The notes: generated from the sequence alone by a model not told the origin. Positions 8,493 to 16,269 are shown, counted from the first letter of the stretch. The stretch: 64,000 nt of DNA from Sporomusa termitida (GCF_007641255.1 NZ_CP036259.1:1674001-1738000); one strand, 5' to 3'. Numbers and translations are program-made.

Positions 8493-8825
8493 TTACCTCG
8501 CTTTTTTAAGCAATCGAATGTCTGCCTCATGTTCGAAGGTCCGGTCATTCAGGGCATCAAGTTTAGCTTCCACACGGGATATGGTTTCGGTTTTTTCGCC
8601 AAGTAAATTGACCATATTGACAATATCGGTAAAACCTTGTTCGGTGGTTTGCTTTAAATCGGTAATATCCTGCCTCAAAGTAGTTGTATCCTGTTTTAAA
8701 ATAGTTACGTCCTGCTTCAAAGTGGTGACATCCTGGCGAAGTTCTTCGATGGAAGCATTATTGTTGCCAACCATTTTAATTAATTGTTCGAGCATGGAGT
8801 GCATTTGATTAAGTTGTTCACTCAT
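8493..8825 (-). CDS. Coiled-coil protein (110 aa), paralogue of its neighbour
   Basis: Starts MSEQLNQMHSMLEQLIKM and then has four near-repeats of the seven-residue unit LKQDVTT/LKQDTTT/LRQDITD, a parallel coiled-coil signature. It is followed after five bases by the 150-residue paralogue. Function unknown; it may oligomerise with its neighbour. Confidence 0.65.
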   Translation of the reverse strand: MSEQLNQMHSMLEQLIKMVGNNNASIEELRQDVTTLKQDVTILKQDTTTLRQDITDLKQTTEQGFTDIVNMVNLLGEKTETISRVEAKLDALNDRTFEHEADIRLLKKAR

Positions 8826-8867
8826 ATTATCAACTCACTTATATATATTTGATTGGAGGGAGAGTTA

Positions 8868-8996
8868 GTGGAGAGGAAAGGTAGTATTGCTGACGACGAT
8901 AGACCCAATAACAATTTAAGCGAAGATGATATTAGGCCAATAAAGGACTTTTTTGTATTAGTATTACTACAAAGCCTTATCGACGAGGAGCAATAA
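8868..8996 (+). CDS. Small acidic protein (42 aa)
   Basis: GTG start with GGAGGG seven bases upstream. The N half is acidic and polar (SIADDDRPNNNLSEDD), and the C half resembles one amphipathic or hydrophobic helix (DFFVLVLLQSLI). Its end overlaps the end of the convergent repressor gene. Unrecognised; support comes from the ribosome site and an uninterrupted frame. Confidence 0.4.
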   Translation: MERKGSIADDDRPNNNLSEDDIRPIKDFFVLVLLQSLIDEEQ

Positions 8997-9369
8997 TTGA
9001 ATTCATGATTTTGTCTAAAGCCTCTTGGTTTTCTGCCGAGAGGCTTTTAAATTTTTGTAGTAACTCTTGGATTTTCTCATCTTTATTATCATCAGTTGAG
9101 GTTTTAAACTTATCTAAAATCTGTTTTTGTTCTTCGTTGAGATCCAGTTTCTCGGCATGGTCAATTATTTCATGTGCATTTTCAAATAGAGTATCAATAG
9201 GGATTTCTAATAACTCTAGATACTGCTCTATCTTAGAACTAGGGATATTTATAGATCCATTCTCCCATCTGGTCACAGTAGGGACTTCTACGCCTGTAGC
9301 GTCAGCAATATCTTTGGCTGTCAAATTCTTCTTTTTTCTTAATTCTCTTAGATGTAACCCTATTTTCAT
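8977..9369 (-). CDS. CI-like XRE repressor (130 aa)
   Basis: N-terminal helix-turn-helix of the XRE/Cro-CI type (LRELRKKKNLTAKDIADATG, VTRWENGSINIPSS) and a Glu/Lys-rich C-terminal helix region that probably mediates oligomerisation. It is divergent from a Cro-like gene across a repeat-rich intergenic region, the standard genetic-switch layout, so it is the likely lysogeny repressor of the left immunity region. No peptidase (LexA-type) domain is present, so direct RecA-stimulated self-cleavage is not expected. Confidence 0.8.
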   Translation of the reverse strand: MKIGLHLRELRKKKNLTAKDIADATGVEVPTVTRWENGSINIPSSKIEQYLELLEIPIDTLFENAHEIIDHAEKLDLNEEQKQILDKFKTSTDDNKDEKIQELLQKFKSLSAENQEALDKIMNSIIAPRR

Positions 9370-9397
9370 TGCTTTTTCTCCTTATATACGTGTCAAG

Positions 9398-9483
9398 TAT
9401 ATAATAAACTTATTTTCATTAAAAAACTACTACGTTACACGTATTTTTATATTGACAGTATATACTTATTAGGTATATACTTA
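9398..9483. promoter_or_regulatory. Divergent operator/promoter region between repressor and cro-like gene
   Basis: Rightward promoter TTGACA (9452-9457), 18-base spacer, TATACT (9476-9481). The 11-mer GTATATACTTA occurs at 9458-9468 and again at 9473-9483, overlapping spacer and -10; a related AGTATATAAT lies at about 9397-9406 on the repressor side. These are likely operators for the repressor/Cro pair. Confidence 0.6.
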
Positions 9484-9505
9484 ATACGTAAGGGGGTGAG
9501 GTAAA

Positions 9506-9733
9506 ATAAACGCCAAGCGTAATAAAATTAAGGAAATAAGAATTTCAAAAGGTATTGGACAGGAAGAGTTAGCTTCTGCTCTAGGCGTTTCTCAAGCAGA
9601 AGTAAGCCGAAAGGAAAATGGAATTACATCAATTGACCTTGAACAATTAGTGATTATAGCAACGGTTTTAAAGGTCTCAGTTGGCGAGCTAATCGGCGGT
9701 CCAGATCAAACCACGCTGCCGAGGACAGGGTAG
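9506..9733 (+). CDS. Cro-like XRE regulator with an apparent AUA start
   Basis: A 75-residue XRE helix-turn-helix protein (IKEIRISKGIGQEELASALG, VSQAEVSRKENG). No ATG, GTG or TTG exists between the in-frame TGA at 9497 and the helix-turn-helix. The only sensible initiator is ATA at 9506, 8 bases after a strong GGGGGTG ribosome site. Its position opposite the CI-like repressor makes it the Cro partner. Non-canonical AUA initiation would hold its level low; a sequencing error or recent ATG-to-ATA mutation is the alternative. Confidence 0.7.
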   Translation: MNAKRNKIKEIRISKGIGQEELASALGVSQAEVSRKENGITSIDLEQLVIIATVLKVSVGELIGGPDQTTLPRTG

Positions 9734-9735
9734 TT

Positions 9736-11115
9736 TTAGTTAATATCTGACCATATTTCATCTTGCTTGGCTAATTGTTCCGAAGGGTAGATAATTATTC
9801 GAATATTACCAAGTTTTCCATTAGCTCCAAACGACCACATATATATCAACCAAAGTCTTGACTTATCAAAATCAAGTTCAAGTAGTTTAGCTCCATGGTC
9901 AAAGCTGCCATTTTCAAGTTTAACTTTATAGGGAACTCCCTGATAGGTTAAATAATTCTTAATAGAAAGTTTTGTCCACTCTCCGAACAATTCTTGATTT
10001 ATAGCAAACGGACTTCGATTTTGAGAAATTATCACCTTGTTGATATAAATAAGAATGTCCCATGTTTGAGGTGAAGGCATATCACTATTGGTAGTTAGAT
10101 ACACTTTTTTCAAGGAAATAAGAGAATATGCTTTCAGTACATTAGTTGCACCTTGATTAGACTCCCAAATGATTTTGCCAGATATACTAGGACTAGTAGC
10201 AATATTTTCATAAAGAGTAGTTCCCGCCTCCTGTAAAGCACAAACCCAAAATAAATCTATTAATTCGAGTGGTTTCGGTTTATCTAACTGTAATGGCAAC
10301 TCATTTGAATTAAATGATACGTCGTTTGTGGTTATTTGTTTTTTGTTTTGAGTGGCAATCTCTTTGTGGTATTTCCATTTAGCGTATTCTTCTTCCATTA
10401 GTGGTATATCACTAAAATCTATTGATATATTTGGATATTCTTTAGATTGTTCGTGCTCATATCTTTCGGCAAAAACATCTTCTTTTGTTTTAGGAATGCA
10501 AGGGTGTTCGATATAATCACTGCATTCGTCAATTTTCATGGCTGTAGAAACTTGAACAATCATTATTAATTGTGCAAAAACTCCCAATGCCATTATGCCT
10601 ATAAAAACGAGATTTCCTGTTTCGGGGTGGATGTTAAATATCAGCGATAACATAAACACCATACAGCCTACCATCGTACAAAAGGTTGCAATCATGGTAG
10701 CGGGAGAATCACTTTCTTTACTAGCCAAATGTCCAACGGGTGCCGTAGCAACAGAATAGGCCATGATCATTAGCGGAATTATTCCGGTACCGCCTGGACC
10801 TATATACGAGACATAAACTCCAAAAATAAAAATTGACCAATACCATAAAACACCGAAAACATAGACACTTGAACAGAAAAAAAGAAAATAACCTATAAAT
10901 CCAGTGCCCTTATTTATCATTTTTGCAGCCGGTATAGAGAAGATCATTGCAGGAAGCATAGCAAAACCGATTACAAAGGATGACACAAGTGCAGTTGCAA
11001 TGGCTATTCCAACAGGTGCCCATTTCCCAATGATAATAAGCCAAATACCTGCGATTATACCGCCAAACATATTCAGAATCATAATAGGTACAGATAGGGC
11101 GCTGATGATTTCCAT
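9736..11115 (-). CDS. Membrane protein of unknown function (459 aa), prophage cargo
   Basis: The first 200 residues contain about six membrane helices, followed by about 260 cytoplasmic residues with no motif I recognise. GGAGGT lies just before the ATG. It stands alone on the minus strand between the two regulators of the immunity region, the usual place of lysogenic-conversion or superinfection-exclusion genes, and is AT-rich compared with the early genes. A role at the cell envelope is inference. Confidence 0.65.
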   Translation of the reverse strand: MEIISALSVPIMILNMFGGIIAGIWLIIIGKWAPVGIAIATALVSSFVIGFAMLPAMIFSIPAAKMINKGTGFIGYFLFFCSSVYVFGVLWYWSIFIFGVYVSYIGPGGTGIIPLMIMAYSVATAPVGHLASKESDSPATMIATFCTMVGCMVFMLSLIFNIHPETGNLVFIGIMALGVFAQLIMIVQVSTAMKIDECSDYIEHPCIPKTKEDVFAERYEHEQSKEYPNISIDFSDIPLMEEEYAKWKYHKEIATQNKKQITTNDVSFNSNELPLQLDKPKPLELIDLFWVCALQEAGTTLYENIATSPSISGKIIWESNQGATNVLKAYSLISLKKVYLTTNSDMPSPQTWDILIYINKVIISQNRSPFAINQELFGEWTKLSIKNYLTYQGVPYKVKLENGSFDHGAKLLELDFDKSRLWLIYMWSFGANGKLGNIRIIIYPSEQLAKQDEIWSDIN

Positions 11116-11267
11116 AATTACCTCCTATCCGGCTTTGTCAGCCAAATAAAATAGTGGTCCCAGAACGAACAGAGTGAGAGTGTTAATTTAAAAAACAATA
11201 AGGACAGGGATAACCAACAGCCAGCTAGTATTTCGAGGACGGGGTAAGGGAGGGTGTGATACGCAAT

Positions 11268-11363
11268 ATGAATCGCCTAAATGATAAAAAAGATGTTTTC
11301 TTTTTAATTTTGATTGGTTTTAGCCTGGGATTCTCGTTATGTGCTTTTTTGTCTAGTCTTTGA
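11268..11363 (+). CDS. Small membrane peptide (31 aa)
   Basis: ATG frame with one hydrophobic helix (FFLILIGFSLGFSLCAFL) after a charged N terminus (MNRLNDKKD). GGGAGGG lies 13 bases upstream; an in-frame GTG at 11256 is an alternative. It ends base-to-base with an opposing micro-ORF. Confidence 0.4.
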   Translation: MNRLNDKKDVFFLILIGFSLGFSLCAFLSSL

Positions 11364-11432
11364 TTACTGTAAAAACCCAATAACACCTAGGCTGATAATT
11401 AAGCCTAATAATGAAATCCATATAGCATCCAC
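11364..11432 (-). CDS. Hydrophobic micropeptide (22 aa)
   Basis: GTG start preceded by a near-perfect AAGGAGG ribosome site 5 bases away, located over the end of the XRE gene upstream. The product (DAIWISLLGLIISLGVIGFLQ after the initiator) is a single membrane helix. The strong ribosome site argues that it is made. It could be a small membrane toxin or a regulator of a membrane protein. Confidence 0.5.
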   Translation of the reverse strand: MDAIWISLLGLIISLGVIGFLQ

Positions 11433-11434
11433 AG

Positions 11435-11662
11435 TTACCTCCTTTCCGGCTTATCGCTTCGCCCAACCAAATAATCAAGACTGACATTGAAGTAGTCGGC
11501 CAAAGCAACAGTTAGATCAATACTAGGGGACTTTTTTCCGCATTCCAAATTACTCAAGGAAGCTCTGTGAATCTTAAAGGTATCAGCAAATTGCTTGGCT
11601 GGAATTGCATGAAATTCCCTTAATTCACGGAGTCTAGAGCCAAATAAAGCCTTCACAAACAT
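11435..11662 (-). CDS. XRE family transcriptional regulator
   Basis: A 75-residue helix-turn-helix regulator: SRLRELREFHAIPAKQFADTF, a recognition helix with SLSNLECGKKSP, and the typical tail ALADYFNVSLDYLVGRSDKP. The start at ATG 11662 has AAGGAG 10 bases upstream; the frame is open to 11698 but that ATG lacks a ribosome site. It is probably cotranscribed with the 22-residue peptide. Its tail resembles the truncated XRE remnant at 58.2 kb. Confidence 0.75.
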   Translation of the reverse strand: MFVKALFGSRLRELREFHAIPAKQFADTFKIHRASLSNLECGKKSPSIDLTVALADYFNVSLDYLVGRSDKPERR

Positions 11663-11963
11663 ATTAAAGAAACTCCTTCTTTTAGTAGGCAATTCCATTT
11701 AGTGGATTTTCGCTAGATGGAATGTAAATTCCTGTAATATGGATTAAAAAATAGGTGGATTTTGGAGAAAGGATTTGAACCTAAACCGCTATTGCCGAAG
11801 ATCGGTAGCGCCACCGAGCTGCGTCGCAGCAGATAGAGAACAGAAACCAATTATTTCCAGAAAATACTACATAAAACAAAAGTAAGAGGAGGGGAGGATT
11901 TTGGCAGTTACCAGGGCCGTCCCAGGCAATCGCCGGCATATACATAGTGCTAGAGGTGATCGT

Positions 11964-12191
11964 ATGGAACCGAAATACGCGGCCACTTATAAGTTTGGTA
12001 AAAGCACTGTGCATGTGGTAGCGCCTCCGCCAATGTCAGAGGAACAAAAGGAGCTAGTACTTGTAAATCTGCATAAAGCTGCCTGGACTGCTTGGAACTC
12101 TTTACCTGTTGAGGAGCGGCTTAAAATTAATTTAGGTGTGGATTTGACAAAGATTCTTCAACGGCGGCTTTTAATGCTCATGGCCGAGTAA
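11964..12191 (+). CDS. Conserved phage early protein (75 aa)
   Basis: Short soluble protein beginning MEPKYAATYKFGKSTVHVVAPP, a pattern I recall from early regions of Firmicutes prophages, with no known function. GAGGTGAT precedes ATG 11964; the frame extends upstream to 11901 without a better start. First gene of the rightward early operon. Confidence 0.6.
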   Translation: MEPKYAATYKFGKSTVHVVAPPPMSEEQKELVLVNLHKAAWTAWNSLPVEERLKINLGVDLTKILQRRLLMLMAE

Positions 12192-12230
12192 TTCGGCTTA
12201 ATTGAAATATAGACAAGCGGGGGTGACGGC

Positions 12231-12407
12231 ATGCGGTGCACAAACTGCGGAAAGGAGTTGTCGGTTTGGGATCTTATCGTCAGAAGAAATAAACGCCGGC
12301 CGGTGTGTCGCCGGGGTTATGATTGCTATCGGCGGCGAGTAGCAGTTAATAGCCGCATGGTCAAGGTTCGTGAAATTGCCGCTAGGTATTACAATTTTGC
12401 GGGGTGA
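12231..12407 (+). CDS. Small zinc-finger-like protein (58 aa)
   Basis: Begins MRCTNCGKELSVWDL with a CxxC knuckle and a second Cys pair (VCRRGYDC), then a basic tail. GGGGGTGA upstream of ATG supports the start. Its 3' end is 4 bases from the next gene. Likely a small nucleic-acid-binding early phage protein. Confidence 0.5.
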   Translation: MRCTNCGKELSVWDLIVRRNKRRPVCRRGYDCYRRRVAVNSRMVKVREIAARYYNFAG

Positions 12408-12411
12408 GGGA

Positions 12412-12726
12412 GTGGACAAAAAGAGGTTCTTTACGATTTCTTTAATGGCTTGGCTTGTAATTGTATTGGCTGTCAGCTGTGGCAACAGTGAACCGGTGGC
12501 AAAAGGGAGGCTGGTGACTGAAACTTACACGGTAGTCACGGGCGATACCTTAGATGTTATATCTTATCAGTTTATCAAAAAATCTTCTGTTAGGCGGGAT
12601 GTTCGGGAATTCCGCGAAGGTATTATTCAATTGAATTGGGAGGAGGTGTTTAAAAATCGCTATCCTCATGGATTAATCCGGCCAGGGGACAAGCTCAAGA
12701 TCAACTACTGGGTCGAAGAAAAATAG
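12412..12726 (+). CDS. LysM-like lipoprotein or exported protein (104 aa)
   Basis: Signal-like N terminus (KKRFFTISLMAWLVIVLAVSC) with Cys in AVSC that could be lipidated, then a LysM-type module: TYTVVTGDTLDVISYQF ... IRPGDKLKINY. LysM modules bind murein. An exported murein-binding protein among early phage genes is unusual and may be expressed in lysogens. The start is GTG 12412 after GGTGAGGGA. Confidence 0.6.
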   Translation: MDKKRFFTISLMAWLVIVLAVSCGNSEPVAKGRLVTETYTVVTGDTLDVISYQFIKKSSVRRDVREFREGIIQLNWEEVFKNRYPHGLIRPGDKLKINYWVEEK

Positions 12727-12825
12727 CCCTACCGGGAGAACGGCAGGGCGAATGGAGGTGGGTGACAGACACAAGGAGGCTCCTGATTTCATGACTATTA
12801 TCTCACGAAAAGGAGGTGAGAGGGG

Positions 12826-13140
12826 ATGCCAAAATTGACGGAGTTAGTGCCATTTTTGGCGGAGCAGGGATTGCCGAAAACTTTACCCGGGATATTGCGT
12901 GGTCTCCGGCTATACCGTGGCTTGCCGACCTGGCGCGTAGCGCAGGAAGCGCATATGAGTGAGAGGACTTACGAACGAACCGAAGCTGGGAAAAGAGACG
13001 TGACGCCGGATGAATTGCGAAAGCTTGATGAAATCCACGATTGCAATGACGAATTGATTATGTTTCGTTTCGGCAAGATCAAGTTTAGTCTTGGAAAAAA
13101 GAAAAATCGCCTGTGCGCCAACACAGACGAAGTAAGTTAA
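12826..13140 (+). CDS. Helix-turn-helix protein (104 aa), XRE-like
   Basis: Contains an XRE-like domain around residues 22-75 (LRGLRLYRGLPTWRVAQEA, MSERTYERTEAGKRD) and a basic C terminus. GGAGGTGAGAGGGG before the ATG is a strong ribosome site. Possibly an early-gene regulator. Confidence 0.6.
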   Translation: MPKLTELVPFLAEQGLPKTLPGILRGLRLYRGLPTWRVAQEAHMSERTYERTEAGKRDVTPDELRKLDEIHDCNDELIMFRFGKIKFSLGKKKNRLCANTDEVS

Positions 13141-13204
13141 AACAAATTATATCATTGCCATTGTACCATGCCCGGTTATTGGCAGTCAATTGGAGGGCGT
13201 TAAA

Positions 13205-13435
13205 ATGTACGGTGAATACTGCGATATTTGCAAAAGTTATGTGCCCGAACATATCCGTTTTGTTGAGGACAAAGACGGAAAGCCGCTGGACGTATGCGGT
13301 TTGTGCTTAGATAACCTGCAGGCGGACGAGCTTGTAGATGATGACGGATACCTGAAATTTAGTTTCGAGGTGAAGAATCGTGAGTGTGTCGATATTGGCC
13401 AAGACGGCAGACATTGGTCGGGCCGAGTGGCTTGA
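13205..13435 (+). CDS. Small four-cysteine protein (76 aa)
   Basis: CDIC near the N terminus and CGLC about 25 residues later form a probable zinc ribbon in an otherwise acidic protein. GGAGGG precedes ATG 13205. Its last 56 bases overlap the exonuclease gene in another frame, suggesting translational coupling. Confidence 0.55.
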   Translation: MYGEYCDICKSYVPEHIRFVEDKDGKPLDVCGLCLDNLQADELVDDDGYLKFSFEVKNRECVDIGQDGRHWSGRVA

Positions 13436-14312
13436 GCTTAGAAAACGGGGAATAGGTGGCAGCGACGCCGCGGCGGTAACCGGGGTTAGCCGGTGGAAGT
13501 CCGCCGTAGGGGTGTGGCTGGAAAAAACTAGCCAAGTCCCGGACGAGGAGCCGGGAGAGGCAGCATACTGGGGTACAAAACTTGAAGATGTGGTTGCCGG
13601 AGAATTTACGATTCAGACTGGGTTAAAAGTCCGCCGGCGCAATGCAATCCTTCAGCATCCGGTACATACTTTTATGTTAGCCAATATAGACCGGGAGATA
13701 GTCGGCTCAAAAATAGGCTTGGAGTGTAAGACTACCAATGCATTTATGCGGGCAGAGTGGGACGGCGACACATTGCCGGACGCCTATTATATCCAGTGCC
13801 AGCATTATATGGCCGTGACCGGATATGAGGCATGGTGGATTGCCTGCCTGATCGGTGGCAATCGGTTCATATATAAACTAATTGAGCGCAACGAAGAATT
13901 AATTCAGCGCCTGATAGAGATAGAAGAAGCGTTTTGGCAACACGTTGTAAACGGCACTATGCCGCAGATCGATGGCACTAATGCCTGCACAGATGCGTTG
14001 CTAAGGATGTATCCAGAGGCCAATGGCCGCGAGGTAGAACTGCATGAAACAGCTGAGTTGTGGATTGGTCAATATGAACAGGCCAGTAAAGAGGAAAAAA
14101 TTGCCAAGGAGCGCAAACAAGAGGCTCAGAATGCGCTGATCAAGATGCTGGGCGATGACGAGCGGGGCCGGTCCGGTGAGCGTTTAGTGAAGTGGTCTAA
14201 TGTGGCTGGCAGGATCGGGTTTGACACCGAACTGTTTAGGACAGAGCACCCTGAACTATACAAGCGGTATGTTAAGCAAGGCAAGCCGTCGCGGCGGTTT
14301 AGCGTGAAGTAG
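13380..14312 (+). CDS. yqaJ: YqaJ-family viral recombinase/exonuclease
   Basis: A 310-residue lambda-exonuclease-like nuclease. GIGGSDAAAVTG near the N terminus, YWGTKLEDVVAGEF, an Asp in ANIDREI, and the GLECKTTNA strand supply the metal-binding D, E and K of the PD-(D/E)XK fold. It chews one DNA strand to make 3' tails for the annealing protein encoded 12 bases downstream. A yqaJ-recT pair also exists in the Bacillus subtilis skin element. The GTG start follows GAGGTG. Confidence 0.85.
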   Translation: MSVSILAKTADIGRAEWLELRKRGIGGSDAAAVTGVSRWKSAVGVWLEKTSQVPDEEPGEAAYWGTKLEDVVAGEFTIQTGLKVRRRNAILQHPVHTFMLANIDREIVGSKIGLECKTTNAFMRAEWDGDTLPDAYYIQCQHYMAVTGYEAWWIACLIGGNRFIYKLIERNEELIQRLIEIEEAFWQHVVNGTMPQIDGTNACTDALLRMYPEANGREVELHETAELWIGQYEQASKEEKIAKERKQEAQNALIKMLGDDERGRSGERLVKWSNVAGRIGFDTELFRTEHPELYKRYVKQGKPSRRFSVK

Positions 14313-14324
14313 GGAGGAATGACA

Positions 14325-15212
14325 GTGGCCAGTGTTAACGGCAGCAATGCTGCTCTTGTAAATAGAATGGCCGGGGCTAATCATGCTCCGGCCGCCGGGG
14401 AAAAAGAAGTTGGTTTAAAGGCAATGCTCGGCAATGCCAACGTGCGCAAGCGGTTTGAAGAGTTGCTTGGCAAAAAAGCGGCCGGCTTCATGTCCAGCCT
14501 GATATCGGTAACTAACGGCAATGCTCAACTGCAAAAAGCGGAACCGCAAACCATTATTGCGGCCGGCGCCATAGCCGCGGCCTTGGATTTGCCGGTTGAT
14601 CCTAATCTGGGGTTTGCTTACATCGTGCCATATAACACCAAAAAGAAACTGCCGGATGGCTCGGAAATTTGGGTTAACCAAGCGCAGTTTCAACTTGGTT
14701 ATAAGGGATATATTCAGCTGGCAATGCGTACCGGTCAGTACAAGACGATTAATGCCTGCGAGGTTTATGAGGGCGAGATCAAAGGCATTAACCGCTTTAC
14801 CGGCGAGGTTGAGTTTGGCGAACAGACGTCAGACAAAATTGTCGGATATATGGCCTATTTTAAGTTACTAAATGGCTTTGAAAAGTACTTGTATATGACC
14901 AAGGGAGAAATCGAAAGGCACGCTAAAAAATTCAGCCAGACATATAAAAAAGGGTTTGGTAAGTGGGCTGATGATTTTCATGCCATGGCTATTAAAACGG
15001 TCTTAAAGCGGCTGCTGAGCAAGTATGGCATATTATCCATAGAAATGCAGACAAGCCTACAAGCTGACCAGGCGGTGGTAAGTCAGGATGCTGATGGCAA
15101 TACCTCGTTTGAATATACGGACGGTGCGACGATTGATGCCGAAGGAGTTGTGGTTGATGACCAGCCTACTGATGATGAAATCCTGGCGGCTGCTATCGGA
15201 GGTAATGCGTAA
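14325..15212 (+). CDS. recT: RecT family single-strand annealing protein
   Basis: A 295-residue annealing protein of the RecT family: AAALDLPVDPNLGFAYIVPY, QAQFQLGYKGYIQLA and the C-terminal FHAMAIKTVLKRLL are typical. It coats the 3' tails made by YqaJ and anneals homologous strands, serving phage recombination and concatemer formation. GTG 14325 is preferred over ATG 14319 because GGGAGG is 7 bases from the GTG but only 1 from the ATG. Confidence 0.88.
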   Translation: MASVNGSNAALVNRMAGANHAPAAGEKEVGLKAMLGNANVRKRFEELLGKKAAGFMSSLISVTNGNAQLQKAEPQTIIAAGAIAAALDLPVDPNLGFAYIVPYNTKKKLPDGSEIWVNQAQFQLGYKGYIQLAMRTGQYKTINACEVYEGEIKGINRFTGEVEFGEQTSDKIVGYMAYFKLLNGFEKYLYMTKGEIERHAKKFSQTYKKGFGKWADDFHAMAIKTVLKRLLSKYGILSIEMQTSLQADQAVVSQDADGNTSFEYTDGATIDAEGVVVDDQPTDDEILAAAIGGNA

Positions 15213-15253
15213 TGGCAATACAACCAAAATCCGTGGAGGTGCAGGTTGCGTGA
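15212..15253 (+). CDS. Possible 13-residue coupling ORF
   Basis: ATG overlaps the recT stop (TAATG), GGAGG lies 9 bases upstream, and its TGA overlaps the next gene's GTG (GTGA). Reading MAIQPKSVEVQVA. It may only relay ribosomes between recT and the next gene. Confidence 0.3.
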   Translation: MAIQPKSVEVQVA

Positions 15254-15549
15254 CAGAGAATTGGTACGCTTTTGCACTTGCCCTGATGAGTCCGCGCTTT
15301 ATAACAATAGAGACCGCATTTGAACACCTTGCCCGGGGACGCTATGCCGGCGATAGGAAATTTAATGTGTTAAGCGAGTCAGATGTCCAGGATATGGTCA
15401 ATATGCGTGCTGGCGGAGAGACATGGAAAGCAGTCGGCATGGTGTATGGATTAAGCATGGATGTTGCAAGACGTAGAATACTTCGTTTCTTAGAATCCCG
15501 TGAGAGGTCTATGTGTGATGAAATGCAAACGATGCAGACGGCTACTTAA
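15250..15549 (+). CDS. Putative helix-turn-helix early phage protein (99 aa)
   Basis: Starts GTG 15250 (MTENWYAFALALMSPRF). The C half (ESDVQDMVNMRAGGETWKAVGMVYGLSMDVARRRI) looks like a helix-turn-helix. Not assigned to a family. Coupled to the preceding frames by stop-start overlaps. Confidence 0.5.
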   Translation: MTENWYAFALALMSPRFITIETAFEHLARGRYAGDRKFNVLSESDVQDMVNMRAGGETWKAVGMVYGLSMDVARRRILRFLESRERSMCDEMQTMQTAT

Positions 15550-15742
15550 AGACCCGTTATCCATCGACCGCAGTTACGGGCCGGTCTGCTGGGCGGCAAG
15601 CCAGGCTCAGAACCCGGCGCCATCCCGGCCGATATCCAGACAATTAGAATTGGAGTTTGAGCTGCCGAGCCGGCTCTTTACTCCCGGCTTGAGTCTTACA
15701 GAGCAGTATAAGATCGTGAAGCGATTACTTGATATGAAATAG
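15518..15742 (+). CDS. Small cysteine-containing protein (DUF6011-like)
   Basis: Begins MKCKRCRRLLKDPLSIDRSYGPVCW, the CxxC...C pattern of small zinc-binding phage and plasmid proteins, then a polar tail. It overlaps the previous gene by 32 bases in another frame; GTG 15515 is an alternative start. Confidence 0.5.
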   Translation: MKCKRCRRLLKDPLSIDRSYGPVCWAASQAQNPAPSRPISRQLELEFELPSRLFTPGLSLTEQYKIVKRLLDMK

Positions 15743-15757
15743 TGGGGAGGAATTACA

Positions 15758-16000
15758 GTGAGTATGTTTGACAAAGTAAAATCGATTATTGTTGAACAGC
15801 TTGGCGTCGATCCGGCTGAAGTCACGATGGATGCCAATATTATTACCGACCTGGGCGCAGATTCTTTTGATATGGTTGAGTTAACTATGTCATATGAAGA
15901 GGAGTTCAGTATTGAAATTCCGGATGATGTCGCATTGAACCTTAAAGCTGTCCAAATGGTTGTTGACTATATCAAGAAAGAACGGGGGGAAGCCGCATGA
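15758..16000 (+). CDS. acpP: Acyl carrier protein
   Basis: An 80-residue four-helix acyl carrier protein: FDKVKSIIVEQLGVDPAEV, the phosphopantetheine site DLGADSFDMVEL (Ser of DSF, where cellular ACPs usually have DSL), and EEFSIEIPDDVA. Holo-ACP carries acyl chains for lipid or lipopolysaccharide synthesis. GGGGAGGAAT before the GTG start is a strong ribosome site. Surrounded by phage replication genes and overlapping a regulator gene, it is phage-borne. No lipid gene is nearby, so its partner must come from the host. Confidence 0.88.
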   Translation: MSMFDKVKSIIVEQLGVDPAEVTMDANIITDLGADSFDMVELTMSYEEEFSIEIPDDVALNLKAVQMVVDYIKKERGEAA

Positions 16001-16269
16001 AATCGACAGGCATAGTGCGCAAGGTTGATGAGCTTGGCAGGATAGTGATTCCCCGTGAGTTACGTAGGACCCTGGATATCGAAGAAAAAGACCCTCTGGA
16101 GATCTATGTGGAAGGTGACCGGATCATCCTCCGGAAGTATCAGCCGGCCTGCATCTTTTGCGGGGAGGCGAAAGATATTGCAACTTTTAAAGGTAAAAAC
16201 GTGTGCCAGGGCTGCCTAAGTGCCTTGGCCGGGAAACCGAAGGTATCTGAAAATGAACGATGCGCCTAA
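15997..16269 (+). CDS. AbrB/SpoVT-like regulator with C-terminal zinc knuckle
   Basis: N-terminal swapped-hairpin DNA-binding domain: STGIVRKVDELGRIVIPRELRRTL. The C part carries CIFCGEAKD...CQGC, a probable zinc-binding pair. AbrB-type proteins control the transition to stationary phase and sporulation in Firmicutes. It overlaps the ACP stop (ATGA) and so is coexpressed with it. Confidence 0.8.
   Translation: MKSTGIVRKVDELGRIVIPRELRRTLDIEEKDPLEIYVEGDRIILRKYQPACIFCGEAKDIATFKGKNVCQGCLSALAGKPKVSENERCA

Noticed and set aside
11766-11840. tRNA-like 3' end on the minus strand (GGTTCAAATCC followed by TTTCTCCA)
   Set aside because: The matching 5' acceptor strand and a normal anticodon arm are absent and the T-stem pairs poorly. 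It may be a decayed tRNA but could be chance.
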